Notes under the pieces: model-generated
Told to the model about the DNA's origin: nothing
Databases searched by the model: none
What the model saw: only the letters and a program-made list of their open reading frames with translations
Translations under genes and position numbers: made by a program
DNA from: Companilactobacillus halodurans
GTDB taxonomy: Bacteria; Bacillota; Bacilli; Lactobacillales; Lactobacillaceae
Assembly (NCBI RefSeq): GCF_009600985.1
Contig: NZ_VDFP01000012.1
Span: 1 to 64,000 of the forward strand
DNA: 64,000 bases
Reading direction: 5' to 3'
Shown: in pieces, positions 49,674 to 59,130 of the stretch
Layout of the letters: the number at the start of each line of letters is the position of its first letter
Numbering within the stretch: the stretch's first letter is position 1

Positions 49674-50310
49674 CTTCAATCTCCCCATTCCTGATTTTTA
49701 TCTTATCCACAGAGTCTTCAATTTCTGATTCATCATGGGTCACACGCAGAATAGTTAAGCCTTGTTGATTGAATTCACTCAATATTTTATGAACGATATC
49801 TTTATTTTCAGCATCCAAACCGGCTGTTACTTCATCAGTTATCAAGACTTCCGGTGGAAACAAGAGATTGCGCAATAAAGCCACCCGCTGTTTTTCACCA
49901 CCAGAAACATCATTGACGCTCTTATCGATATAATCGGCACTCAAATTGACCATTTGTAAATACTCAATGGCTTTTGATTCATCGAACTCTTTTTTTCTAA
50001 CTTCGAAAGGAAATTTTAAGTTGTCTCGAACTGTTTTTCCAAATAAAGTTGGTTGCTGAAAGGCATAAGAAACACGTTGTCGATATTGAATCGGCTCATA
50101 AGTTTCAATTGGTTCGCCATCGAATTTAACTTCTCCAGAAGTGGAGCTTAACATTGATGCCAAAATTCTCATCAAAGTACTTTTACCACTACCTGAAGGG
50201 CCAACAACTGTTAAGTATTGGCCCTTTTTTATATCTAGATTAATGTCTTTTAAAATCTTAGTATCACCAACTTGATAAAAAAGGTTGCGTACTTCGAATA
50301 TTTTTTCCAT
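49666..50310 (-). CDS. ABC transporter ATP-binding protein, FetA-like
   Basis: ATPase partner of the adjacent FetB-like permease. The 214-residue protein has Walker A GPSGSGKST, Q-loop FQQP, ABC signature VSGGEKQRVALLRNL, Walker B LITDEVTAGLDAENK (with Thr where most have Asp-Glu preceded by hydrophobics) and the switch His in RVTHDE. A GGGGGTG ribosome site precedes the ATG. A stray DnaA-box nonamer (49703-49711) falls inside its coding region and is probably chance. Confidence 0.9.
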   Translation of the reverse strand: MEKIFEVRNLFYQVGDTKILKDINLDIKKGQYLTVVGPSGSGKSTLMRILASMLSSTSGEVKFDGEPIETYEPIQYRQRVSYAFQQPTLFGKTVRDNLKFPFEVRKKEFDESKAIEYLQMVNLSADYIDKSVNDVSGGEKQRVALLRNLLFPPEVLITDEVTAGLDAENKDIVHKILSEFNQQGLTILRVTHDESEIEDSVDKIKIRNGEIEDD

Positions 50311-50390
50311 ACTTACACCCCCTATTCTTCAATTAATAATTATCCGTGCAATTATATCGAAATACTAGTAATTAGCTTAGAAAAACTTTT

Positions 50391-52316
50391 TTATTTTGAA
50401 TAAGGCAAATGCATAGTACCAGGAACTTTATCCCAAGCCACCGGATAACCGGCTCCATGTGCACAAAAGACTGAGTCGGGCGTGTTTTCAAGATCAGAAA
50501 CTGGTTGATACTGCCTTTTTTCAACAACTTCTGCTTCGTTGTGACAAGGTCGATATCCGTCAACGATACATTCTAAATTGCCTTGCCCATGAGTATAGGC
50601 ACTGACCTCTTTAGCATAACCTTGCATCGATGAAACTGGAGCAACTCCACTGAGCAGCGTCAAACTATTGCTGTCATTTATTTGAGGAGCATCAAATTTG
50701 CCATCCATTTTTTGAATATCATTCATCGCTTTACCGACTTGTTCCTGTGGAATCTCCAAACGGAACCGATACCATGGCTCTAACAACTGACAAGCATCTT
50801 CTTGTTTTGCCATCATCAAGCCTTGCCTGATTGCTCGCCAAGTAGCTTCACGAAAATCGCCACCAACAGAATGAACGATACTACCTTTGCCATTAACTAA
50901 AGTTATTTTCATATCAGTGATTGGTGAACCTGTTAAAACTCCCAAATGTTCTTTAGCAAAGAAACTCGTTTGGATTTGGTGTTGCCAATTTTGCGGCATA
51001 ATATCTAAACTCAACTGGGAATCATAAGTTAAGCCGCTGCCTCTAGGTGCTGGTTGCATTAAAAGATGGACTTCAGCGTAGTGACGTAAAGGTTCAAAAT
51101 GTCCTACCCCTTCAATTTCTTCAGTAATGGTTTCTTTATAAAGGACATTCCCCTGATCAAAATCTACCTTTAAATCAAAACGTTGCTCTAAAATTTGTTG
51201 CAAAACTTCTAATTGAACTTCACCCATGATTTGAACATGGATTTCTTGGAGATGATTGGACCACGTGACATGCAATTGTGGGTCTTCTTCTTCCAATTGT
51301 TTTAAAGCATTTAAACAAGCATGGATATCATTGCCATTTGGATTCAATGAGTAATTTAAAACTGGTTGAATGGTTGGCTTCAAAACATCGTTCACTTGAC
51401 CTAATCCCATCCCGGGATGGGCTGAATCTAAGCCTGTAATTGCACAAACTCCACCAGCTGGAATTTCTTGTCGTAATTCAAATTTAGAACCATTGTAGAC
51501 CCGTAATTGATTAGCCTTCTCATCATTTAACAAGACGGACTTGTTGTGCAAAGTTCCCCCAAGAACTCTGACCCAAGTTAATCTCTCACCCTCATCGTGT
51601 GACACTTTGAAAACTCGAGCGCCAAATTCACTTGCAAAAGAACGCTCCTTAGTCCACTCTTTGAACCCGTCCAAGAATTCAGTTATACCTGATAATTTCA
51701 AAGCTGATCCAAAGTAACATGGGAAAACTTGACGCTCTTGAATCATTTTTAAAATGGTTTCTTTTGAAACTGTCTCTGACTCCAAAAATTGTTCTAAGAC
51801 AGTATCATCTTGCATCGCAATCTCTTCATAGGTTTCGCTGGAAATTGTTCCAAAAGCAATACAGCCACCAGATAGTTCCGTCTGCAATTGCTTTAGAACT
51901 TTTTTCTTATCGACGCCTAAAGCATCGGTCTTATTGATAAAAATAAAGGTCGGTATTTGATATTGCTGCAACAAATGCCACAAAGTTCTGGTATAGCCTT
52001 GGATGCCATCTGTTGCGGAAATAACTAGAATGGCATAATCTAAAACACTCAAAACTTGCTCAGTTTGTGTCGCAAAGTCCACGTGTCCTGGGGTATCTAA
52101 CAGCGTCATTTTAAAATCTTGATACTGGAGGTTAGCTTGATGGGAAAAAATCGTAATGCCACGTTTTTTCTCTAAATCGTCCGAATCTAAAAAAGCACTA
52201 CCTTTGTCGACACGGCCTAACTTTCTCAAACCGCCCGCTTCGTATAACAAAGCTTCCGAAAGCGTCGTCTTACCGGCATCAACGTGAGCTACGATTCCCG
52301 TCACAATCTGCTTCAT
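50391..52316 (-). CDS. EF-G-like GTPase, Tet ribosomal-protection family
   Basis: Translation GTPase related to Tet(M)/Tet(O) proteins, which remove tetracycline from ribosomes. G motifs: AHVDAGKT (10-17), RGIT (52-55), DTPGH (74-78), NKTD (128-131); then domains II-V in the EF-G order. At 641 residues it matches Tet(M) length. Base composition resembles its neighbours and there is no mobile element, so it looks like a resident chromosomal homologue, common in lactobacilli, whose role in tetracycline resistance is unproven. GAGGAGG precedes the ATG. Confidence 0.85.
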   Translation of the reverse strand: MKQIVTGIVAHVDAGKTTLSEALLYEAGGLRKLGRVDKGSAFLDSDDLEKKRGITIFSHQANLQYQDFKMTLLDTPGHVDFATQTEQVLSVLDYAILVISATDGIQGYTRTLWHLLQQYQIPTFIFINKTDALGVDKKKVLKQLQTELSGGCIAFGTISSETYEEIAMQDDTVLEQFLESETVSKETILKMIQERQVFPCYFGSALKLSGITEFLDGFKEWTKERSFASEFGARVFKVSHDEGERLTWVRVLGGTLHNKSVLLNDEKANQLRVYNGSKFELRQEIPAGGVCAITGLDSAHPGMGLGQVNDVLKPTIQPVLNYSLNPNGNDIHACLNALKQLEEEDPQLHVTWSNHLQEIHVQIMGEVQLEVLQQILEQRFDLKVDFDQGNVLYKETITEEIEGVGHFEPLRHYAEVHLLMQPAPRGSGLTYDSQLSLDIMPQNWQHQIQTSFFAKEHLGVLTGSPITDMKITLVNGKGSIVHSVGGDFREATWRAIRQGLMMAKQEDACQLLEPWYRFRLEIPQEQVGKAMNDIQKMDGKFDAPQINDSNSLTLLSGVAPVSSMQGYAKEVSAYTHGQGNLECIVDGYRPCHNEAEVVEKRQYQPVSDLENTPDSVFCAHGAGYPVAWDKVPGTMHLPYSK

Positions 52317-52390
52317 ATTTTCCTCCTCAATTTTTTATCTAATTTATTCAATCTATTATAGATTAACAGAAACTAACTAATTTCTTGCAT

Positions 52391-52426
52391 AAAAAAATCC
52401 TAGTAACCAAAACGGCCACTAGGATT
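52391..52426 (-). terminator. Terminator of the MarR-MFS-DUF4811 operon
   Basis: A stem of about 13 bp (52396-52408 with 52414-52426) is followed by T residues on the minus strand, just after the DUF4811 stop. Confidence 0.85.
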
Positions 52427-52445
52427 AGTTTTTACGCTTAATTAA

Positions 52446-53177
52446 TTATTTTTGATTTTGAATTTCTTTAACTAACTTAGCTTGTGCCTCAGCTTGAAAG
52501 TCTTTTTGTGCTTGTTTAGCAACTTTCTTTTGTTGAGCTGAAGTCATTTGTGGATTTGCTTGCATTGCTCCGGCGATTGCCTTTTTAACGTAAGCTTCCC
52601 CTTCTTGTTTCATTTGTTTCTTGAATGACTTACTCTTCATTTTCTTTTGAAGTTGTTTTGCTTGAGTGGTTGAAAGTACTAGCCAGTCATTGCCAACTTT
52701 GAAAGTATTAGTTTGCTTGATAAATTCTTTATTGTTGCCTTCAATACCAAACAAGAATGAGTAGAAGCCATTCTTATAGACCCAACGAGTCGTCTTCTGA
52801 GTTAAAGTGGCATTATCATAATTACCAGTTTTAACAACATTTTTTACGTCAAGATCGGCTTTAGTAGTCTTAGGTTTCTTAGCATTAGCAGTTTCTGGAG
52901 TACGATAAACGTAAACATTTTCTTTGCCGCTAGTACCTAAATCTTTTCTCAAAAGCAGATTTGAACCCTTTTGAACTGATTGAACTTGGTAAACTTTTTG
53001 GTCAGTCTTTTGTTCCATACCCAGATGATTGTGTTCATTGGAAATCAAAAGAACCAAACTACAAATGAATAAAACGATGGAAATCAATGATAAAGTGTAA
53101 CCAACTTTTTTATTCTTCAAAAAGACAGCGAAGTAATAACCTAGAACTGCAAAAATTATAATGGAAATAATTATCAT
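52446..53177 (-). CDS. DUF4811 family membrane protein
   Basis: A 243-residue protein with two N-terminal transmembrane helices (about 1-18 and 27-47) and a soluble, Lys/Gln/Ala-rich remainder whose end (from about 185) is coiled-coil-like. Members are usually found beside DHA2-type MFS pumps in lactobacilli. Its ATG overlaps the pump's stop by one base, so it is likely an accessory to that pump (inference). No enzymatic motif is visible. Confidence 0.8.
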   Translation of the reverse strand: MIIISIIIFAVLGYYFAVFLKNKKVGYTLSLISIVLFICSLVLLISNEHNHLGMEQKTDQKVYQVQSVQKGSNLLLRKDLGTSGKENVYVYRTPETANAKKPKTTKADLDVKNVVKTGNYDNATLTQKTTRWVYKNGFYSFLFGIEGNNKEFIKQTNTFKVGNDWLVLSTTQAKQLQKKMKSKSFKKQMKQEGEAYVKKAIAGAMQANPQMTSAQQKKVAKQAQKDFQAEAQAKLVKEIQNQK

Positions 53178-54685
53178 TATTCTTCACCTGCCAATTTTGT
53201 ATTCTTTAGTTGAGCCATATCAACATCTTGATTAGACTTCTTACGGTTTGTAACTGTGAAACTGATAGCAAAACCGATTAAACAGAATAAGACGGCAACA
53301 GCAAAGGCTGCGTGATATCCGGACAAAGTAGCACTCATAAAGTTATCTTGATACTTCAAAGGTGCTTGAGAAAGCATAGTCTTTGAAGGTTGAACGTTAT
53401 TTGTAACGTTAGTCAAGACACTGATCAAAATAGCAGTACCCATTGAACTGAAGACTTGTCTAACAGTATTATTAACGGCTGTACCGTGACTCATCAAGTC
53501 GAATGGCAAAGCATTCATACCATCAGTAGTAGCAGGCATCATAACCATTGAAATACCAAACATACGAATCATGTAAAGAATTACGATATCGATAACAGGT
53601 GTTTCTTGTGTTAGGAAGAAGAATGGAATCGTACCAGCAGTTAACAAGAACATACCCATACGTACCAAATCTTTTGGTCCAAACTTATCAAAGGCATTAC
53701 CTGTGATTGGACTCATAATACCCATCATCAAAGCACCAGGTAGCAAAGTTAAACCTGAGTGGAATGCTGACATCCCTTTAACGATTTGTAGATAAAGTGG
53801 TAGAACCATTTCAACACCGATCATGGCCATGTTAGTAACTGATGACAAGGCTGCGGCAGTAGCAAATTTCTTTTCTTTGAAAACACGTAATTCCAAGAAT
53901 GGAGTTTCCATGTGTAATTGACGAAAACCAAATAATACAATGAAAATTATTCCGACAATGATTGAAACGATAACAGTTGCTGAACCCCAACCGTCATTAC
54001 CAACAGATGAGAAACCATATAAAATAGCACCAAATCCAACTGTTGATTCAATCAAGGACAAAACATCTAGTTTTGAACGATGCGTTTGAATAACTGGACG
54101 CATGAAAATAAAGGCTAAAATCAAAACGATAACAACGATAGGAATGATCATCCCGAAAAGATCTCTCCATGTAAAGTTATCAATGATAAAACCTGAAAGT
54201 GTAGGTCCGATAGCAGGAGCAAGTCCAATAACTAATCCACCAAGACCCATGGCAGCACCACGTTTGTTAGGTGGAAAGACTGAAAGCATAACCATCTGCA
54301 TAAGTGGCATTGTGATACCAACACCAACGGCTTGAATCAAACGACCTGCTAAGATCATCCAAAATGTTGGAGCTGTGAAACACATAATCGTTCCGACTAA
54401 GAAAGTCGACATTGCGATAATATACAAAATTTTTGTACTAAAGTTGTTACTTAACCAAGCAGTAACAGGAATCATAATTCCGTTAACTAATAGAAATCCA
54501 GTCGTCAACCACTGAACATCTGAAGTCGTAACATTGAATTCTTTCATCAATGTTGGGAATGCTGTTGTCAAAATTGTACCGTTTAAGACCGTACAAAAAG
54601 TACCTACTAGAAGAACCAAAACCAAAAGATTACGGTTAAATGGTTTCCCGTGGGCATCCAATATTCCTTTATCATTATTTGCCAT
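53177..54685 (-). CDS. DHA2-family MFS multidrug transporter
   Basis: Fourteen-helix drug/proton antiporter of 502 residues. Helix 1 (LVLLVGTFCTVLNGTILTTAFP) and helix 5 with motif C (GLVIGLAPAIGPTLSGFIID) are typical of the EmrB/QacA-like group. It lies 24 bases after a MarR-type regulator and overlaps DUF4811, making a three-gene efflux operon. Substrates cannot be predicted. Confidence 0.9.
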   Translation of the reverse strand: MANNDKGILDAHGKPFNRNLLVLVLLVGTFCTVLNGTILTTAFPTLMKEFNVTTSDVQWLTTGFLLVNGIMIPVTAWLSNNFSTKILYIIAMSTFLVGTIMCFTAPTFWMILAGRLIQAVGVGITMPLMQMVMLSVFPPNKRGAAMGLGGLVIGLAPAIGPTLSGFIIDNFTWRDLFGMIIPIVVIVLILAFIFMRPVIQTHRSKLDVLSLIESTVGFGAILYGFSSVGNDGWGSATVIVSIIVGIIFIVLFGFRQLHMETPFLELRVFKEKKFATAAALSSVTNMAMIGVEMVLPLYLQIVKGMSAFHSGLTLLPGALMMGIMSPITGNAFDKFGPKDLVRMGMFLLTAGTIPFFFLTQETPVIDIVILYMIRMFGISMVMMPATTDGMNALPFDLMSHGTAVNNTVRQVFSSMGTAILISVLTNVTNNVQPSKTMLSQAPLKYQDNFMSATLSGYHAAFAVAVLFCLIGFAISFTVTNRKKSNQDVDMAQLKNTKLAGEE

Positions 54686-54709
54686 AATAATAAAAATCCT
54701 CTTCTCTAT

Positions 54710-55147
54710 TTATTTGGAAAATATTTCAATCTTGTCTAAATTCTTGTAGAGTTTCGACAAAACATTTTCCAGTTGTTTCTGTTCTTCAGAAGTTATACCG
54801 TCAAAGACTGTATCATTTATATCATGAAAAGCCTCACTAATTTGCTCATAAAGTTTCTCCCCATCGCTAGTGATATAAACAATCTTCTTCCGGCCATTGT
54901 TTGGATCCGCCTCTCGGGTTATAAATCCGCGATCTTCAAGTTTTTTTAATGAGCGAGCAATACTAGCACCATCAAACAAAGTCTTCTCACCGATTTTGTC
55001 TTGACTATATTGCTTTTCTCGGTAGACGATTGTCAGCAAAACACTTTCAAAAGCATTCAGATGTTCATTCCGTAAATATTTTGCTGCAATTCTCTTGTTC
55101 AATGTCATGTATTTCATGACAAAACCAATTAAATTATATTCGTCCAT
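54710..55147 (-). CDS. MarR-family transcriptional regulator
   Basis: A 145-residue winged-helix regulator: AFESVLLTIVYREKQYSQDKIGEKTLFDGASIARSLKKLEDRGFITREADPNNGRKK covers the helix-turn-helix and the wing (Asp-x-Arg-like turn). It is the first gene of the operon with the DHA2 pump and most likely represses it until a ligand binds. A possible promoter/operator lies in the hairpin-rich stretch 55193-55249, which also holds the trpS terminator. Confidence 0.9.
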   Translation of the reverse strand: MDEYNLIGFVMKYMTLNKRIAAKYLRNEHLNAFESVLLTIVYREKQYSQDKIGEKTLFDGASIARSLKKLEDRGFITREADPNNGRKKIVYITSDGEKLYEQISEAFHDINDTVFDGITSEEQKQLENVLSKLYKNLDKIEIFSK

Positions 55148-55192
55148 ACCTCAACCTCATTTTTTACAAAAAAACTTTTTCTTTTTTAGAAC

Positions 55193-55249
55193 AAAAAATA
55201 TGTTATACCCAACTCTTGAAGAAATCAAGAGTTATGCATAACATATTTT
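55193..55249 (-). terminator. trpS terminator
   Basis: A large stem (55195-55206 with 55238-55249, and an inner AACTCTTGA/TCAAGAGTT) is followed by six T on the minus strand. Its 3' arm also overlaps a possible MarR promoter (TTGATT, 17 bp, TAACAT). Confidence 0.85.
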
Positions 55250-55278
55250 CATGAAAACGTCTTTCATTTTTTCAGAAA

Positions 55279-56295
55279 TTAGTCAAAGTAGTTAACACCG
55301 ATGGCTTTTCTTACTTCAGATAAAGTTTGGTTAGCAACCAAATTTGCGGCATCGCTACCTTTTTTAAGAATATCGTAAACGCCAGGAATATCTTTTTCGT
55401 ATTCAGCACGACGATTACGGATGGGTTCAAGAATTTCTTGTAAAACATCATTCAAGTAACGTTTTACTTTGACATCCCCAAGACCACCAGCTTGATATTG
55501 TTCTTTGAGTTCAGCTACTTTTTGCGTATCAGTCGCAAAAGCATCAAGGTAAGTGAAGACAGTATTTCCTTCAATTTTACCAGGATCTTGTACGTGAATA
55601 TGATCTGGGTCGGTGTACATGGACATAACTTTCTTCGTAACTTCATCAGCTGAATCTGACAAGTAAATACAATTGCCCAATGACTTGCTCATCTTAGCAT
55701 TGCCATCGATACCAGGAAGTCTGCCTTGACCCTTTGGTGGGAAAACGCCCTTGGGTTCAACTAATGTATCGACGTTATAAGTGTTATTGAAGGTTCTAAC
55801 GATTTCACGAGTTTGTTCGATCATTGGTTCTTGGTCATCGCCAACTGGGACTGTATCAGCTTTAAATGCTGTAATATCAGCTGCTTGGCTAACTGGATAA
55901 GTTAAGAATCCTGCCGGGATACTTTGTCCGAATTGCTTTTTTTTGATTTCTGATTTAACGGTCGGATTTCTTTCCAAACGGGAAACAGATACAAGATCAA
56001 GATAATACATTGTTAATTCATTCAATGCGGAAATTTGTGATTGAACTAAAATATTAGTTTTACTTGGGTCGATACCAACAGAAAGGTAATCTAGAGCCAC
56101 TTGAATCAAACTGTTACGAACCTTTTCGGGGTTACGAGCGTTATCAGTGAATGCTTGCATATCAGCAATCATGATAAACATCTTGTATTTACCCTCATTT
56201 TGTAATTTAACACGATTCTTCAAGGAACCTAAATAATGTCCAATGTGAAGTCTGCCGGTAGGACGATCGCCGGTTAAAATTGTATTTGTTTTCAT
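55279..56295 (-). CDS. trpS: Tryptophanyl-tRNA synthetase
   Basis: Charges tRNA-Trp. The 338-residue class I enzyme has the HIGH-type motif (RPTGRLHIGHYLGSL, 11-25) and the KMSKS-type motif (DGNAKMSKSLGN). GGAGG precedes the ATG. A T-box leader upstream senses uncharged tRNA, so expression should rise on tryptophan shortage. It is monocistronic with its own promoter and terminator. Confidence 0.97.
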   Translation of the reverse strand: MKTNTILTGDRPTGRLHIGHYLGSLKNRVKLQNEGKYKMFIMIADMQAFTDNARNPEKVRNSLIQVALDYLSVGIDPSKTNILVQSQISALNELTMYYLDLVSVSRLERNPTVKSEIKKKQFGQSIPAGFLTYPVSQAADITAFKADTVPVGDDQEPMIEQTREIVRTFNNTYNVDTLVEPKGVFPPKGQGRLPGIDGNAKMSKSLGNCIYLSDSADEVTKKVMSMYTDPDHIHVQDPGKIEGNTVFTYLDAFATDTQKVAELKEQYQAGGLGDVKVKRYLNDVLQEILEPIRNRRAEYEKDIPGVYDILKKGSDAANLVANQTLSEVRKAIGVNYFD

Positions 56296-56336
56296 ATTTT
56301 CCTCCTGAATTTATCAAATCCTATTCATTTTTAAAC

Positions 56337-56558
56337 AAAAAAAGCGTTCCGTCATATTAAAAAGATTAATACAACGGGACGCTTGCACGTGGTGCCACCT
56401 GTCTTGTAGAATAACTCTACCACTCTTAGTTATAAGGTGACTGACCGTTCCCATTTCCTAAGACAAGGTCGATAACTTTTTCAGCCGTGAAGTTATTCTC
56501 TGAACCAACTTACTTGAATTAGTACTCAAAAATGACTATGATTTAATGTACTCTAATT
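56337..56558 (-). ncRNA. T-box leader of trpS
   Basis: The conserved T-box antiterminator sequence AGGTGGCACCACGT lies at 56387-56400 (minus strand), followed by a terminator: AAGCGT-CCCGT arms (56342-56352 with 56374-56384, one mismatch) and TTTTTTT. A second hairpin GTAGA/TCTAC precedes it. A TGG triplet (56505-56507) is present that could be the Trp specifier codon, but I could not fold Stem I with confidence. The 5' end is set from the promoter. Confidence 0.88.
56514..56542 (+). promoter_or_regulatory. helD promoter
   Basis: TTGAAT (56514-56519), 17-bp spacer, TATGAT (56537-56542) on the plus strand, about 65 bases before the helD ATG. It lies inside the region that encodes the trpS T-box leader on the other strand. 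Confidence 0.6.
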
Positions 56559-56564
56559 GCTATT

Positions 56565-56593
56565 AGCATAGTTAAAAAACGACAAATTGTCAA
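56565..56593 (-). promoter_or_regulatory. trpS promoter
   Basis: A perfect TTGACA (56588-56593), 17-bp spacer and TATGCT (56565-56570) on the minus strand; transcription would begin near 56558. Confidence 0.75.
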
Positions 56594-56609
56594 CGAGAGG
56601 TAGTTTTTA

Positions 56610-58883
56610 ATGACGATTAATCAATCAAAAGCTGAAGAACAACAAAGAGTCGACTCAGTTGCTAAAAAAATCGATAAAAAAATCGATCGAGTTGACCAAA
56701 GCATTGCTCAAGCACACCAAGAAACAAATCGAATTGAACGTAATTACGGCGAAAACACTAAGGTCAATACTACTGAAGTCGATGACCAAATGGAAACTAA
56801 CGCTTCCGTTCAACAACAAAAACAATTGGTCTATTTGGCTGTTGAAAATGAAAATATTTTAAATTCTAATAAACTCAAGCTAGAAAATCTTCAAGGATCG
56901 CCTTACTTTGGAAGAATCGATATCGTTGAAGATGGACAAAAAGATACTCTTTATATAGGAACTTCGACACTTCAAGATGACGATGGCGAATTCTTGATTT
57001 ACGATTGGCGAGCTCCTATTTCTGGGATTTACTACAATGGCGTCCTCGGAAAGGTTCACTATAAAACTCCTAATGGCACAGCTGAAGTTGATCTGCAGAA
57101 GAAACGTCAATTTCAAATCATCAACAATAAAATTAAAAATATGTTCGATACCAATGAAACTGTCGGCGATGAAATCTTGCAATCTGTCCTTGGCGAATAC
57201 AGCGACGAATATATGAAAAATATTGTTGCTACAATTCAGCATGAACAAAATACCATCATTCGTGACACCCGCTCCGATATCCTTCTGGTACAAGGAGTTG
57301 CCGGTTCCGGAAAGACTTCTGCTATCTTGCAACGTGTAGCATATTTGCTATATCACAGCCGTTCGACGATGACTGCTGACAACATCGTCTTATTCTCGCC
57401 TAATAAGCTTTTCAGCAATTATATTTCTGAAGTCCTACCAAGTTTAGGCGAGCGCAATATGCGTCAAGTCACGCTCAATGAATTTATTTCGTTGCGCTTA
57501 ACTGGAGTCCAAGTTGAAACTTTATTCGAAAGTTACGAAAAAGATGAACGCAACCTGCCCGAAACGACCATCAAGATTCGTTTATACAAGGAAAGCGGTG
57601 CTTTCTTGGATAAATTGGAACAACTGGAAAATGACAATCCTAATCACACTTTGGACTTTGAGGATGTGATTTTTGAGGGCAAGCCTTTCTTTACTAAAGA
57701 AGAGATTTCCGATATTTATGACCATGTCAATCACGCCTATCACATTCCTGATCGTTTCTTAAGAACGAAGAATGCTTTAATCAAACGTCTTCAAAAACGA
57801 ATTCACGAAGACCGCAATGAGGATTGGGTCCAAGATGAAATCGATAATCTCTCTGATGAAGATTTCCAACAAATCATCACGGACCACAACATTGAAGAAT
57901 CAACTAATCAACGTGAAATCATTGCTGAAGAATTTTTACGTGACCGTTATGCTCCAATTTACAACGCTTTAATCAACAATTATTTCTTCAATCCTTATAA
58001 AGAATACTTATATCTATTGAATCAAATGGATCAAACTTTAGTTTCTGACAGTGTTTGGCAAACAATGATTGAATCAATCGATGACCAAATTGAAACTCAC
58101 AAACTAAACTTGAGCGATTCAGTCGCAATCTTATATCTACGTGATTTAGTGACAGAGAGTGGCATCAATCATGCTATTCAACATATCTTTATCGATGAAG
58201 TTCAAGATTATACGATGGCTCAATTAAAATACATCGCTCACTCATTCCCTAATGCCAAAATGACTTTATTAGGTGATCGAGCTCAAGACGTTTTAACTAG
58301 TTCTTATCGTCGAAACGATTTAGTCACTGAAGTTAATGAATTATTCAAGAATAAAAAGACTACAACGATTACCTTGAATCAAAGTTATCGTTCCACTGCG
58401 GAAATCACTAACTTTGCCAAAAAATTGTTGCCAAATGGCGAAGATGTTAAGGCCTTTTCCAGACAAGGCGAAGACCCAGTCATTAAAATATTCGATGATG
58501 ACGACTATTATGAAGGCCTAAAAGAGACAGCTAAGAAATTGAACCAAAAATATGAGACCGTAGCAATTTTGACCCGTAATGAATCACAAGCTGAACAAGT
58601 TTATACACACTTTAGCGATGAATCCATTGTGACGTTAGTCGATGCCGATTTCCGTTCTATTCCTAAGGGAATTTTAATTTTGCCAATTTACTTGGCCAAG
58701 GGACTGGAATTCGATGCAGTTGTTGCTCATGATGTTTCTAAGGAAAATTATCCTGATGAACGTAGTATCGATGTTTTATACACTATTTGCACACGGGCAA
58801 TGCATGATTTGATTTTATGCGTTGATAAAGATATTTCACCTTTGTTGGCGGATGAATCTTCTCGTTTGATTAGCGAAAAATAA
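56610..58883 (+). CDS. helD: HelD-type RNA polymerase recycling ATPase
   Basis: UvrD/Rep-like superfamily 1 ATPase of 757 residues that in Bacillus strips stalled RNA polymerase from nucleic acid. The N-terminal coiled-coil arm (about 1-90: many Lys/Gln/Glu heptads) that enters the secondary channel is present, then Walker A GVAGSGKT (229-236), motif II IFIDEVQDY, motif III-type LLGDRAQDV, LNQSYRS and a C-terminal helicase domain lacking the exonuclease parts of UvrD. Length equals Bacillus HelD. It is divergent from trpS and partners functionally with the delta subunit (rpoE, this window). Confidence 0.9.
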   Translation: MTINQSKAEEQQRVDSVAKKIDKKIDRVDQSIAQAHQETNRIERNYGENTKVNTTEVDDQMETNASVQQQKQLVYLAVENENILNSNKLKLENLQGSPYFGRIDIVEDGQKDTLYIGTSTLQDDDGEFLIYDWRAPISGIYYNGVLGKVHYKTPNGTAEVDLQKKRQFQIINNKIKNMFDTNETVGDEILQSVLGEYSDEYMKNIVATIQHEQNTIIRDTRSDILLVQGVAGSGKTSAILQRVAYLLYHSRSTMTADNIVLFSPNKLFSNYISEVLPSLGERNMRQVTLNEFISLRLTGVQVETLFESYEKDERNLPETTIKIRLYKESGAFLDKLEQLENDNPNHTLDFEDVIFEGKPFFTKEEISDIYDHVNHAYHIPDRFLRTKNALIKRLQKRIHEDRNEDWVQDEIDNLSDEDFQQIITDHNIEESTNQREIIAEEFLRDRYAPIYNALINNYFFNPYKEYLYLLNQMDQTLVSDSVWQTMIESIDDQIETHKLNLSDSVAILYLRDLVTESGINHAIQHIFIDEVQDYTMAQLKYIAHSFPNAKMTLLGDRAQDVLTSSYRRNDLVTEVNELFKNKKTTTITLNQSYRSTAEITNFAKKLLPNGEDVKAFSRQGEDPVIKIFDDDDYYEGLKETAKKLNQKYETVAILTRNESQAEQVYTHFSDESIVTLVDADFRSIPKGILILPIYLAKGLEFDAVVAHDVSKENYPDERSIDVLYTICTRAMHDLILCVDKDISPLLADESSRLISEK

Positions 58884-58890
58884 GTATTTT

Positions 58891-58949
58891 AAAAGAGTTC
58901 CAATGGTAACACCTTTTTTGTTGGGTGTTTCGATTGGGACTCTTTTTTT
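58891..58949 (+). terminator. helD terminator
   Basis: AAAAGAGTTCCAAT (58891-58904) pairs with its complement at 58933-58946, with an inner AACACC/GGTGTT stem, then seven T. Confidence 0.92.
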
Positions 58950-58993
58950 GGGGTTTTATTTTCTGCTTTATTGCTTTTGCTTTTCTGCTTTAT

Positions 58994-59123
58994 AGTGGAA
59001 ACGAGTTACGATAGGGCAACCCATTGCGGCTAAGCCTATTTCACCAATCACTTGCAAAATACGCAAGCCATTTGTGAAATTGTCTTAGTCCTCGTGGGCT
59101 GAACGCCCTATCTCCACTCTCTG
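58994..59123 (+). repeat. Structured repeat, copy 3
   Basis: A 130-bp repeat with the clearest folding of the family. Paired arms: AGTGG 58994-58998 with CCACT 59114-59118; GATAGGGC 59010-59017 with GCCCTATC 59105-59112; CCCA 59020-59023 with TGGG 59095-59098; CTAAG 59030-59034 with CTTAG 59084-59088; TTTCAC 59039-59044 with GTGAAA 59074-59079; CTTGC 59051-59055 with GCAAG 59063-59067. It is in tandem with copy 4, seven bases further on, in the gap between helD and a membrane gene. Confidence 0.9.
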
Positions 59124-59130
59124 ATTTTTA

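Noticed and set aside
49703-49711. A third DnaA box
   Set aside because: It lies inside the FetA-like coding sequence, is isolated, and could easily occur by chance.
50391-52316. Mobile tetracycline-resistance element
   Set aside because: No integrase, transposase, insertion sequence or composition shift accompanies the Tet-like GTPase.
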